Assembly (NCBI GenBank): GCA_016806645.1
Contig: JACSYO010000415.1
Coordinates: 8,254,501-8,318,500 of the forward strand
Direction of reading: 5' to 3'
DNA from: Ophiodon elongatus
Lineage: Eukaryota > Chordata > Actinopteri > Perciformes > Hexagrammidae
Length of the DNA stretch: 64,000 nt
Positions within the stretch are counted from its first letter, which is position 1, and every line of letters starts with the position of its first letter. This document shows, piece after piece, positions 20,601 to 34,900 of the stretch. A model generated the notes under the pieces. It worked only from the letters and a program-made list of their open reading frames with translations. It was not told where the DNA came from and made no database searches. The position numbers and the translations under genes were made by a program.

Positions 20601-22945
20601 CGACCAAGGCGGCGGCCAACTTGCTCTCGAAATCCTGCCGTTGCCCGTGATCCAACTCCACCACGCGAGACTCATAGCGACGCTTGGACTCGCGCTGCTC
20701 CTACAGACAGGTTGGCGAAGAAGCACTTACTTTTAGTTTCTTGGATTCTGGCGACTAATCCAACTAGGAATTGTGTTGATTAGAAGCTGATCTGACTCAA
20801 CTCTTTAGACTACAAACAGTCATTTGGTTTATTATCAGGCACAATAATCAGATAAAAAGATCTGTGGAAACCCGTTATGGTCAATTTACTTAATTGCATT
20901 GATTAGTCAGTTTGCAGTATTTACTTGTTTACAAGTACAGAGCTCCAGCAGAGAAATCTACCTCCCTGGTGACCGTTAAACTCCTAATCATTACGTTTAA
21001 ATTTGTGAAAGACACGTCTGTTGCCAGTTTTGGTTAGCACATGACTACGACCAGAGCATTGTGAAAAGTGACTTATGGCAAGAATATAAATCTAAGCATT
21101 TAAATACAACTTGTATATTTTTTTTTTACTTAAAATAAAAGGAGGTGAGAAGCAAAAAGACATATCTGAAGTGGAAATGCAAAACAAACAAGCAGGATGT
21201 TGGAAGCGAATCAATAGCCTGTGGAAGAGATGAAAAGTAGCACAGATGACTTAGACAGCTGAATAAAAATAGAAGGGTTCAGGTGAAGAGGGGGAACCTC
21301 GTTGTAGATGTTCTTCTGGAACTCCAGCTCCTCCTTCACGGTCTGCAGGCGGTTCTCGGCGTCCACTCTCCTCAGCATCTCATCCTGCAGCTGCCTCTTG
21401 GCATCAGCTAAGCCACCTTCCAACTGGGAGGGAGGAGGAAAGAGAAATGTTCTTTAGCGGAGGCATGCAGGTAAAAAAAAGAGCAAAAGAAATCAAACCC
21501 AGCTCAAGGTGTAATCTGGCCAGGCATTGTTTATGTTCCCGAGTGTGGCCAGTAGGTGGAGCAGGGCCACAACTGTATCTACATCAGTCCTAAAGTGAAC
21601 TTCATTGATAAAACAAACATCAGAGAATGCAACCTTGTGTGCCTTGCCACCTCATTCATAATCAACTGCCTGGAGGGTTTATATAAAATGACTATTCATT
21701 TCAGATGTCGGTCACTGCAGCTTAGCACTCAACTACTGACTGCTTTTTCTGACAAGTGGCAAACAAGGATTTTAAATAAATATTTTTGACCTCTATTACA
21801 ATCAATGCAGGAGAAAACATAAGTGATGTGTAATGGGGAAGACTTACTCAAAAAAGCTGAAATCATCCTGATATTATGCTGGCTGTGCCACAGCAGTATA
21901 AATAAATGTGCATTTTTCCATGCTTTCTGAATGAGTTTGTATTCACTCAGCCATGAAACGTGCCTGTCCTCACAACAACATCCACCTAAGACTTTGTTCC
22001 CAATAAAGACGTTTTTACCTTGGCCAGCTGGGCCTTGAGGTCCTTCAACTCAGCCTCCAGGGTCCGCTTCTCCCCCATGGCAGTGGAGAGGGCAGCATCT
22101 TTATTGTTCAGGAGGGCCTCCAGGTCCCTCAGCCTGAGCAGAGCCGCCTCCAGGTCAGACTCCTTCTTAACGTTCCTGTAAAGACACGAGACGGACAAGA
22201 TGTGGACGTCAGTCTGTTGTCCCTTCAATACTCTACATGACCACCCATGGCATCTTTAGAGATCGCGTCTTCTCATGTGGCTTTAAAAACTCACTTAAGT
22301 TATAGCTGATAACATGATCGTGTTGCCAAGTGGCATTAAACCTAAGATTACCCACCTCTCTGTTGTGTTTTTAAATATCATTCTAATAGTTTCTTTGCTT
22401 TATGTTAATCACATTTAACTGCTTCTGTGTTTGATAGATGCCATACAAATAAAGCTGCCTATTTTCACATGTTTATGCACTAAAAGTTGTTTTCTGTGAC
22501 AGGTTTGCATGATCTAGTCTATAATCTTCCCCCAGTAAATTGTTGGTAACGCTGAGTCATGACATTAGATGTCAGGCCTGCCGAGTTAATATTAACACTA
22601 ATGAGAACATGTTCCTTTATATCTACTTAAAGTGAAACTTGATAAGCACTGGACAACTGGGCTGCAGCAACAGACGTTGCGGACGACAAACCACCATTGT
22701 ACGGTGCAGAGCGCGCAGCAGTTGTCCACTGTTGATGTGAACTGAGCTTAGGCCAACACAACGTACAGTTATGAGCCTTCTGTACTCAATAGGGGCCCAT
22801 TAAGGGAACCAGCGTTGAATTAAGAGAATTCACGTTTGTGGCACATGTGCACCGCCTCTAACATTTAGAGTTCTGGGTTGGAAAGAGAAAGGAAAAAAGA
22901 ACTTGGATACAGTCATGGAAAAAGAAGAGAGAGAGAGAAAGAGAA

Positions 22946-22976
<31 letters not shown>

Positions 22977-25900
22977 AAGAGAGAGAGAGAGATTCATGCA
23001 GAGTCAAGAAGGAAATGAGCTCCCTGTTATTCTATTTGGCCCTGTAGGCTAGTCTTCATTGTCACTAATAATGGCCATCTGCTGGGGAGATGGCTTCCAG
23101 GCTGCTCACAGACCTCAGAGTCCTCCCGTCTCTAGCAGCCGAGTGTGAGGACAGCCAGGGACGAGCAGGCAGCGCGAGCTACGCGCACACTTTACTAACA
23201 AAGTTACTCCACATCAGATTAATGACTTTCACAAACTTCAGAAGTGGAAACGGTAATGTATGGATTTATAATACTGAAATTTATCTATATTACGGCATTC
23301 AATAAACACTAATAAGAGCTTTAGAGCCGCTTGAATATGCAATTCTGCATCCTGAAAAGAGGAAGATAAAGTGGCAGGAAAGCAGAACTATACTGTGGCT
23401 GAGTCTTTCATGTCCAGCAAAAAAAGAAAAAAGAAAAAAAAGTCTAAAATTAAATCCAGACAGAACATATCTGTGATGCTTTACAGATGTACAATCAAGC
23501 TTAGAGAACTTGAATGGGTAACTATATAAAAGCCTCATTGTTCAGGAAAAAAAAAAAAAAAAAAAAAGCATAGCTCTGTTTGAGTGGGTTCGACTCACAT
23601 AATCATGTACACACACAGCTCACCCATAGTACAGTATGTGATATCTACACACTAAATGTTATAGTAACCAGTTGAGATACAAGTGACAATACTGTCATGA
23701 AGGTTATAATGTTCAGTTTGTTGTTTTAAGAACAGTGTTGATTCAACCAAGTGGTGATGTTGGAAGCTGTAGTTTGTGGTGCTGTTGACTTATGTTACAC
23801 TGAGAAGTGTTTAATATCGAGTTTACCCTCATTGTATTACACTGCAGTTGTTTTTGCTAGGTGTACCTAATAAACTAGCAACTAAAGTCCATATATTCTA
23901 CAGAGCCCTTGACCATGTTTAAACCAGATGTTCATACATTCCTTTATTACACCAATTTGTATCTATACATTTCTTCTCTAGTAGTTAAAATACAGTCCTT
24001 AACCATTTAACAGCTGGTTGTAAAAGTTGTTTTGTTGAAACAGAGGTGTTGATTCAACTTTATGGATATTTTGGAGGATGCAGTTAATGGTGCTGTTGAG
24101 TTGTAGTCTATCATTTTGTCGACCACATTTATATCCATGATGGTAGGCTAAACAACAAACACCTCTTTACTGTACATAAACTGAATACATTGGAGGAAAT
24201 CTGAGGACATCACAGAGCTAAGTTTTTTTCCAGTCAACATACTTGTAAAGAGACTCAAGAATGAGACTTTTTATGACCCCAGGTGTACGAATACTTGAGA
24301 TTTTTGTCTGAGACGACGCACAAGCTAACACCTACAAACACACCCTCAATTCTTACAAGATACCTACAAGAATAGAGCCGACAGTGACAGTCAACACTCA
24401 TACAAGCAGGCAGATTAGTAGTCGTGGTAAAATGAGACCCGGTTACTGCTGTAAAAATGTTTGAATGACTATTATCTTGTTGTGTCTGTAAAAGAGTTAC
24501 CACCTCTAGCTGGGCCAAGGCTTCTTTAACTCTCTAGGTGTGGCGAAAACTCCAAGGCTGCTGATAATATTGTGCAACATTTTAAATTCGCAACAATGCT
24601 GCTCATAAAATTATGGACCGTAATAAACCAACCAAAAGAGCTCTGAGACAAAGACGTGTTTTGTTTTTACTTAAGAGGCCTGTAAAGTGTAAATGAATTT
24701 TACACACACACACACACACACCTTGAGGTGAAGATTACTTAAAATTATACAGCTTTTTGTCTGGATGTTAGTCATTTTAACAGTGTGATTGTTGCGAGTG
24801 TGTGGAGGTGGTTGCTGTGGGGCTCAGTGCTAATGGGCCCAGCGGATCAGCTCTAGCAGTGAGTCAATGGACAGAAGTGGGTTTGGTATGTTGAAATGCT
24901 GCTTGACCGTTTGTATTCTCTTCATACACAAAAATGACAGCAATACAGAGAGGATTCCAGAAAACTGGCATGCATTGTCACCGGCGAAAAATGCCGAACT
25001 CGAGGCTTCAAAACCAATGGGTGACATCACGGTGACCGATGCAGTTAATGTGTAACAAGACCTAAATGCTAACATCAGCATGACAACACGCTCACAATGC
25101 AGATGTTAAGCAGGTTTAAGGTTTACATTCAACATCTTGGTTTAGTGTGTTAGCATGCTGACGGTCGCCAATTAGCACAAAACACAAAGTACAGCTGCGG
25201 CAGATGGGAATGCCATTACTTTTTGCTGATTTTTGGTCATAAACTTAAGTATTAAACTAATTAAAATGTTGACCTGATGATGGTGCTAAATGCAAATCTT
25301 CATTGTTACAACTCATCCTGATGGACATGAATATCTGTACCAAGTTTCATGGCAACACATCCAATATTTTTGAAAGGTTTCACTCAACTCTCGGCCTCCA
25401 GAGGAAAAGTCAGATGACCAGAGTCATGAGACTTCTTCCTCAGGACCGACTAACCAACATACACTGCCGTCCCTACAGCCGGGCTGCTAGCGCGCTAACA
25501 AATGTCAAAGTAAATCCATTTCTGTACAGCAGCAGGTACAGTAAAATGAGTTAGGACATCGTGGTTCTGTTGTGTACAGAGGCGAATACATTGTGACCTT
25601 TGACCTTCATGTAGAAGATGAATGGAAGAAAATTCTTTGAGTACCAATGTAGTGATTAGTATTACTGTTATTAATGCTTGGGAACAACCATTTGTATCAT
25701 GTCTTTCTCATATGTTACATATTTTGGTAGCGTACTTATGGTCCAATTCCCAAATCACATTTAGAGAGATTTTTAAATAAGCTAAAAAAAAATGACATGA
25801 ATTATTACTTAAATTATACTATAATAAGCACATTAGTCACATTTTATATGCAATATTTCCAATGCAATAGTCAACTGCCATTAACTGTCACAACAACAAC

Positions 25901-28900
25901 TACTTTAGAGATCTAGCTAGGAACCCTGCATTCTTGTTTGTCAACCACATGGTGCTAAACAGCATTGTTGTACCAACAGGTTGAGTTTTCACATTTTACA
26001 AATCAGTGGCAAAACAATGCATTTTATTTTTCCAAAGTTTGCAACAGCAGTTTGGAATCAACTGACCACTAAAGCATGATACAAACAAAAGAGATTGTAA
26101 AATCTCTGAATTTAATACTGATTAAGGGCGAATATGAGTTATGACAACGACGACCATTGGCTTCAGTTGAAAGTATTCAACCCAGAGTGGTATGATAGTC
26201 TTAAGTGTACTTAAACATGTCGTCTTTGCTTCTTGCACCTCCAGGATGCTGCTACTGCATACCGGCTTCAAAACAGTGTGTGGCATCTGAAAGCAACGGA
26301 AGGATTTTGGAAAACCTTGCCAGTGTGTGTGTTTGTATTTCTCTTAAGTGCATGTGTATATGTGGGTGTATTTGTGCATGTTTGAGTTGGTTCTGCACTG
26401 TGTGGGAGTGTTGGCTGCAAAAACTGTGTGTACCCCTGTGTGCGTGAAGTGCATCTGTGTCCTGTATGCGTGTCCATACATGTTCCTGCACATGTGCTAT
26501 TCTCATATACGATTTACATAATCCAGTGCAGGGTTTGAGGAATTTGCTTTGGACTACCTGTTTATATAATCTGGTATGAAGTGTGTAATTAGAGAGCCCC
26601 AGCATAAATATCCTTTGACTTCATGTTTACATTGCGTTCCATCAAAGCCTCACAGCCTGCGCTCAGAACACATGTGAGGAGCCTCTGCAGTTATTTCATA
26701 AGAATCACACTATTAATATTTACAAAACAATACACAGTCAGCATGAGAACAACAAGTGTGGTACTGAGAATGGCTGCGAGCCAACAGATGAGCAAACAAA
26801 TGCAGATTACATTTGGGAAATTAGGAAAATAAAGCCAAAAAAAAGAAATACCAGCCTGTTTCATCAAGATAAGGGAAATCTGTTGCAAGTAAAACAAGGC
26901 GGGCAGTAGAGTTGTTTTTAAGCTTGCAAACTGAGAAAGACCTTTGTGCCGAAAGGGCAGCGCTGTGCGATTTACATTCTGCTCTGAAAGAAGGAATTAA
27001 AACCAGAAAAAGTGTAATTTTGGCAAGCTTTTTTTGTATTTTTAAGCATAGACCACTTGTCTTCTTTCCTCCCACACACAAATGTCTGCACTCATGAAAA
27101 AAACGTATACATTACTGAAAAATAGTAAAGGTTTCACACATCATCCCACCCTTTTTAAGCAACAATATTAGCGCTTTGAAAGGCATTTTGTTACAGAGCA
27201 AATAGAGTAAATGACACATTTTGGAGGCACAAAGACAAAATGGGAGCCTTTGGACGGAGACAGTGTGAGATGGGGAGAGGAGAGGTGAGGCCGGTGGGGG
27301 GAGAGGTGAAATGGAAATGCAAGAAAGAAAGAGGCAAAAAGAGAAAAAGAGAAAGAGGGGGAATAATAGAGACAAGAAATCTGAGGAGGAGGAGGAGGAG
27401 GAGGAGGAATGTGTTGGCTCGACTCCCGGCCTCAAGGATGACTCACAGCTATCTTTGTCCCCCCCCAGTAACGAGAAACGAACCCCGCCTCGTGGAGTGA
27501 AAGAGAGAAAAAGCCCACTACACACACCCCCCCCCCCCCCCCCAACCCTGTTTTGCTATGCCGTTGCCGTAGTAACCAAGGCCTCGTCGTCAGGCCTGCT
27601 AGTATGCCGTTTCTACCACGCTGTGGACGCTACAGAATAAAAAAAAAAAAGGTGTAGACTTTTCTAAATATCTCCAGACTGGTAGGGTGCGCTTTTTTGT
27701 ACGCGCCTTACGGAAAATCTAACCCATAATTTCAACAAGATGGCTGAATTACTGCAGCCACACGGCCATAAAAGGGACTTTATGAGACCTTAGCAAGACC
27801 GATGCCAAGTAGTTAATCAGCACAAAAACTCAATTATATATTTAGCAATGTTAAAGCAATTCCAAATTAAGAAAAAAAAGCATCTTCTATTTTTGTGTAC
27901 AATTCCTATGATTTAGCAAGAGCAGTATTTCAATGGAATCTAGAATTCTAAAACTACTACAGCAGAAGTTAAATCTGTGTGCTGAACACAGCTCCATAAT
28001 CTAAGCTTTGCACTATCAGAGCAGCCTCCCCCTGTTTTTCCAACTTTACAAACCAAATCCATGCCCTTGCTACTGGGGGTCAAAGTAGTCCACTAGTCTG
28101 TCCTGAATGTGATCGCACAGGACCCCTTTTAAAAAGGGTTATTTCACCCAAGTTAAAATAAAAACATATCACTTTCCTCACCTCAAGTATGATCTACCCA
28201 AACAGACTTCTTTGCAGACGTTGAAGTAATAGTCTGAGATTTCTGCTGCCATCCCAATATAATTAAGGTGAATGGGAAATTTGTTTAATTTGTAATTTAA
28301 TTAAACATTTCTTTCCAGAAACATCCTCATTAATAAGATAATTTACAGACCTCAGTGTCAAGTTAAAAAAAAAAAGAAAAAAAAAAAGATAGTCGTGTTT
28401 TTTTTTTTTTTTTACATTTTCATTGTTGTAAGCACCACAAAAATCAATTCACCTACATTTTACTGGGGCGGTGGCAGAAATCACAGATATGAATATTTCA
28501 AACCCGAGGCATATAAAACTAGTTTTATCTGTAGCGTTAGTGAAGAGAGAGTGTTTTAAATTTTCTTATCTTTTGTAGGGAAAGTTGACTCCCATATTCC
28601 CATTTATGGCAGCCACATGGAAAAAGCAAAGTAGCTGCCAGGGATTGAGATACCTACATGCACACACCGACACCTGGGAGCTGCCCACTACAGCTGCAGC
28701 TTGTGCTGTTTACCACGGAGCAGCTCCCCTGCAGCAGTCGGGGGTTCAGCGCTTTGCACATGGGCACATCTGCTGAAGCTGTGGGGGAACAGGGAGGGGG
28801 GAGGGGGGCATCTCATTCACTTCACCCGGGAGGTCTCCCTCTGCAAGAGGCTGCTATAGTTACAAACACTTCATCACCTCGTTCATTTCCTGTAGTACTT

Positions 28901-31900
28901 TTCAAACAATTCCTCTGACGTGCAGTGTAAGGATCTGTTGATCCATACTGCATGTTCCTATGTAAACACACACACACACACACAGTCTGGCAAGCATGTG
29001 TGGGTGGGGTTTCCCAATGACTCACTAGTTTTAAAAAAAAAAAAAAGAAAAAAGAAAAAAAAGGAGTTCTCCAATTCCCTATAGATTGTCAAAACTTTTC
29101 CCCCCCGTCCAATTATAGCCCCTCTTTTTCCATTCTCACTACGTTTAGTTCCAGTCAGAGCAGCTTTGAGTGGAGAACACTGGAGGGAAAAGGTGACTAA
29201 GAGGAAGGCTGTTGAATAAGGGGGCTTTAGTAAACAAACAGGGGCCAAGAAATGGAAACATGCTGGAGTAGTTTTAATACTGCGTTAATGAGCCATTACA
29301 ATAAAACACCTTTGAAGCAGGATGCTACTAAATGCATTGCTTTGGAGCAACCAGAATCCACTCAACTTTGAGACATGACAATCTGAAAGCACAAAGCCTC
29401 ACAACTCATTTTAAAATCCCAGTTTCACTGCAGCAACAGCGGTTATTTTGTAATGGGATCAAAATCAAGTAATTGCAATTATTCATAATCGATACCTCAA
29501 TGAAATAATTTCAGTATCTCATTGACTAATTCTGACTTCTTTTAGAGGAGAGCAGGATTTGGACTCAGCAACCATTTTGTCATTTTTTAGACAATAATTC
29601 ACAGGGATTAAAAACAGAATCCACATACGTCTTTATAAATAACTCCAATTTATCTAATGCATCTATCAAATTTGCTGATACATTTTCAGTCTGCGTACTA
29701 ATCAATTAATCAACTGATTATTTCAGCAGTGAAAGAGACCATTAAATAAAAGATTTATTAGATGTCTGTAGATAACCTCCAAGATGCATTGTTGTAGTAA
29801 CACATGTAGTACAGCAGGTAAGAGTTCATCCTCACACTAAAGATAAAGAGATGGGAGGAGCACTGACTGCTGTTTAGGCCCGCTACCTCGAGTCAACTGT
29901 GTTTTTCCAAGTGTGTTATTCAACTCCTCCCAAAAAATGCGCCGTAAAATAAATATTACAGGCTGGCACATGACCGTTTCCTGTGTTTCTTCAGGGATGA
30001 GGAACACAATAACAGGGATTGTGCGTGTATCTCCGTGTGATAAATCACCAGAAACCAACAACAACGCAGCCTTTGCCAGGGGCCACCCGGACTCATCCAC
30101 ATGTGGCAGATGGGAACAGAGTTGCCAGTGTCTTCAGTCTTAAAGCAGAGCAAATGCCGAGCGCGTCTGATTTCAGGGAGCCAACGTCTGACAAGACAAC
30201 CACAAAGGGAGGGGACAGCCAGAGAGAACAGGCAATGTTTCCTCACGTCAAACTCATGGTTTTGTTTAAGCCGTCTCCAAAGCAAAGTTTGGAAACTGAA
30301 AGCATACGTAATCTTTTTGTGCCATTGACGCCTGTGACAATTTGCATTTGTTAATACAGTTCCTCAAACAGTCAGTCAACATGGGATGAAAGAGAGGGGT
30401 GTCCCGCATTTTAGAGAAGAAAAAACCGCACGTGTCCAGACACCAAAAGACATATGAAACAGCCTTTGTTCCTCTTCGCATGATTAGTTGATTCATCTGA
30501 AAGTGAGTCAGACTCTGGGTTTTGTGTTAGTTTATAAACTACTTTTTATTAGTGCTGAACCAGATTAAATGCCATGATAAAGAGCAGGGCAAGGACTCGG
30601 AGGTTGACACTTTCACTTTCTGATTGATCAGTGGAGAGCAAGAGTATCCATGAACATTGGATCAGAAGTAGGGGAAACTTAATAACATTGCATCCTTGAG
30701 ATAAGAGGTTTAGCCGCATTGCCTCAACATCGTTTCTTTAAGTATACAATGTTATCTTTCTGCCAGATGAGACTTTACAAGTATTGTCGCTGTGCACAGA
30801 CACGATGTGATGCGGCACTATATGTTACCATCATTCTGATCGGAAGGTAGTCTTCATTTGCATCCTTGACTTTAATTCTCATTTGCATTAACAAGACATC
30901 TCTCTGGTGTAACACCACCCTCACTTGTGCTCCACGTAGTAAACAACAGCTTGTTATAGCCTCTCCTTCAATGAGGCAGCTGCACTGAGTTACAATGGAA
31001 ACTCCATAAGCAGAACCAGTGCTCCTAATGTTAGCTTTAAGCTAAACAAAAGCCCATGTGGAGTTTATGGGACTGTGACGCGCTTCGGCTTTTTCGGTGC
31101 ATACGAGGTTAAAGAAAAAAGGATTTGATGCCTGGAGTTTAACCAAGTTGTGGTTGTGGGACGAGCCTGACGATCGGGTGCTCTCACGCAACCGGCATCG
31201 AATACAGACGTACAAAAAAAAAAAAAAAAAAATACAGGGAAGCTGAATGGTGAGAACTCGACGGAGCAAACAGAGAAAAAAAAAAAGAGTTCTAGCAGCA
31301 CACATCGAGTGCAAAAGGTGGAGGTTGCATGAGGAATACTCATGTAGTGTCAGGTGAGCTGTAAAATGCTGAAAATAATGCTCAGTTGACTTTCCTGTCA
31401 TTGTCTCTACTCTGGCACTCTGTGTCCTGTTCTGTGGCAAACCCCACCCTTCTGGCAACAAGAGATAAAAAAAAAAGAAAAAAAAACTAAACATGCAAAC
31501 CATTTTCCAAGAACTTCCTGAGCCAGAGGAGTGTGAGTGTGGGCATAAAACATTTTCACAACGGTAAAATAGCTGAGCATTGCAACACAGGTGATAAAGA
31601 TTACAAATTAAACTAATCAGCATCTCCTATTGTTATTATACCAAAGTAAAACAAACTAAGTGATGAGGAACCACATTGAGATGTTAAAACCTGCCTCGTA
31701 TCCACATTTCCTTGAGTCGTAATAAACAAAGAGTACAAGAGTTAATGCAGAACATCTGAGACTGCTCAAAGTTGAAAGAGCTCCCTCAAACTCAGCGCCC
31801 TGTTTAGATTATATAGCAGAACTGCTCCAAACATCCCATTCAGCTTCAATTCCTTTCCAGATCTGGAATCAGAACATTTAGTTACATAACCAACAAGCTG

Positions 31901-34900
31901 GTAATGAGGGGATGATTGAGGTTACCGTCCAGCCTTGCCCAATCCCCAATGGGCTGTTTTATGGGCAGAAAGAACGAGGAAGCATGAGAAGAAAAAAAAA
32001 AAAACACGAGAGAGCGAGAGAGAGAGAGAGTCTGGAGTCCCACCATGTTAAAGTGATTTACTCTGTCCATGTGCGAGTGAGTCATCGAGGGCTTGGCTGG
32101 CTCTGAAAGCTCTATGGAAACTCTAATTCTATAAACCGCACACGCGCAGCAGCCTGACACAACCTCTGCTTGGTACCAGGTTCTGGTCAGCTGAAGTCCA
32201 AGAACGACACTCGTTACTCGCTCACCAATAAACCCAACAGAGACGGCTCCATACAACAGCCATTCAGCAAATTCAGAGCCACTCGCTCTGAATTTGCAGG
32301 CCTGCCACATCGGTTTTCCATTACAAAGTATTCTGCTCGTAGACGAGAGAAAACCAGCCACTCTTTCACGAGGACTTATAGCGCCTCCTGACATTACCTG
32401 TCGGATAAAGAAATATTTACAAAACAGAAAAACTGTCGGTCATGAAACAAACTGTGTCCTTAAGCTACAATACTGAAAATGTGCTTTATCAGGGGAAAAA
32501 GGTCAGTAAATAATAAACAAATTATAATAATAATCTGTAAAGGTTATTTAATAATCTGCAATTATTTTGATGATCACTGAAAAGTAATTTAAGCAAAAAT
32601 GCAAAAAAATAATTCTGTCTTGAGCTTCTTAAACGAGGGGATTTGTTTCATTTTATATCATTAATTGAATCCATTTGGGTTTTGGACCATTTGTCCAACC
32701 TTGGAACCATTTTCTAACAGTTTAAGATTAAAACTTTTTTTTTTAGCCATAATCTGTTGATACAAACATGAATTTTGTTGTGAAAGAAAACATGCATTAC
32801 TCCTTTACAGCTACTGTGTAAAGTCACAAAACACTGGAGAAACGTAGGGCCAAATGTGTTGGGTAGGAAAAATACTCCCCAAAAATGATTAATGCATCTC
32901 TTAAAGATAATTCAGGTCTAAATTATTTATCGCTCACATGCAAAGCACTCTATTGTACTTTTGAAGAAGTCGTTCAACATGAAAGAGTGTCTTCAATGTT
33001 TTGATGCTTAGAAAGAGTGAGCCGATTTACACCCTTGCTGGATGACAAACTCCCGGGCTCCTCTCTGCCCTCGCGTGCCTCAATGTGACAGCCGATTGTC
33101 TGCCGTCACACAATACAAGCTGAGCTCATCGTAGGGGAACACAGGGTTTCCTCTCTCCTCTCTCCTCTCTCCCCCCCCCCCCCTCCCCCCGTCCTCCCCC
33201 GAGGCAGCCAGCAGAACAGAGGAGACGTGTTGCCCGATGAAATCTGACGCTGGTGGTTTGCAGCCCGTTTGGGAGCAAGACTCATGACGCCGCGCCTCAC
33301 TTTTAATCTATGAAATATTCTAGAGTTTGTTTGGTTCAAGCCTGAGAGGGGTGTCGGGGACAAGGAAACGGATGCTGTCGAGAAAGAAGTAGACATTTCT
33401 TTTCACAGCAGAGATTTTGATTGATGTCGATCTGGTGTAGTTAATAACATTAATGAAGGCCGCTCCTGGCTCCTGGCGGTGTGCGTGCTGCCCCACTAGC
33501 ACGACTTACCGGGACACTCACTGACTGGGAATTAATACATTGTTGATTTAATTAGTTCTACCTGTGCTTCTCCAGATACGACGAGTCAGAATGTCTGCTG
33601 TGAAAGAGGTCTATTGCTTATTGAAGCTGAAGGATAAAAATATGTTTCCTAACGGCAGCTGGCTTTGTATTATGGTGATGCAATCAATTATGAATAAAGT
33701 GGCCAGACTACGAGCGTCCACATCAAAAAGAGAAATACCCGTCATGGTGGGTGTTTGACATTTAAACAATGATTTAACAGGATTACAAAGAACCTGGCGA
33801 GCCTCATTTTTCATCCCACCAAGTACTCTGACCTAATAACAGCTTGTTACAGTCATACATTTTTTACCAAGTCTGCATAATTAGTCTTTTAGATGTTGGA
33901 GGAAGGTGCAAACATAATGTGCCATAGTTTCACTGAAGCTTTAACATATTCACATTTTATCTGCTGCACTACAGAATATCTTTATTATTTCTTATAGCAC
34001 TTTTGGCGGAAAATTAATCGGCAACCATTTTGATAATGAAGTCATCTTTTAAGTCAAATGTTTCTAGTAAAAAGTGCCAAATATTCTATTGTTCCAGCTT
34101 ATAAAATGTCAAAACTCTTTGGGTTTTGGACTGTTCGTTGGCCAAAACAAGCAATTTGAAAACATTATCTTGAGGTTTATAAATTAGTGATTAACATTTT
34201 TCACTATTAAACTAAGTGATTAATTGAATAATCGTTGGGCAGAGCCCTAGTTCCTTGTTCCTGGAATGTATAATTATTTTTTTTTTTCCAGGTGTAACTA
34301 CCAATAGAGAGCATTGTTTTATATAATTGGGCTTGTATTACTTTGGTCTTTTACTAGGATTCAAATATTTTTTATTTGGTAGAATGACAGAGGCAGAATG
34401 GTCTGAGGTACTTTCCCAATCACTGAGGAGAGCAAAAGACATAACGCTGTAACGGTTGCCCCAGACTCTTGGGGGGCCAGCCAAGGCATTAGAAATGCTG
34501 AACAGCACCATAAGAAGTGGAGAGCATGCTGCTCTTGTCCATTTTAGGAAGAGACTTTGAAGGCAAACATTTTATCTCAACAAACTAGACATGAGCAGCT
34601 TGAGCGAGTCCTCCTGTTATTCACAACATGGACCAATGACGGCACGGATGTATAATGCCTTGGAGACGCATTTAAAAGTTCCCCTCGAGTTAAATATATC
34701 AACTTTTCTCACTGAAACTCAAGCTATGACTAATATTAGACCACTTCTTATGACATCTACCTCTGCCACTGATCCTTCACGCTTTCCCCCGTTTGACTTC
34801 CCTTACCAGGATGAAGGTTGGCTAAATATTAAAAACCTTTTGTTTAATCACATTGTGTGCGTTGCTTAGTGAGGGTGAGATCCGTTTCCTTTGTACCATA

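Noticed and set aside
31042..31623. 193-codon minus-strand open frame
   Set aside because: Contains several Phe runs from poly-A/T tracts, has no domain, no splice context and sits in lmna intron 1.
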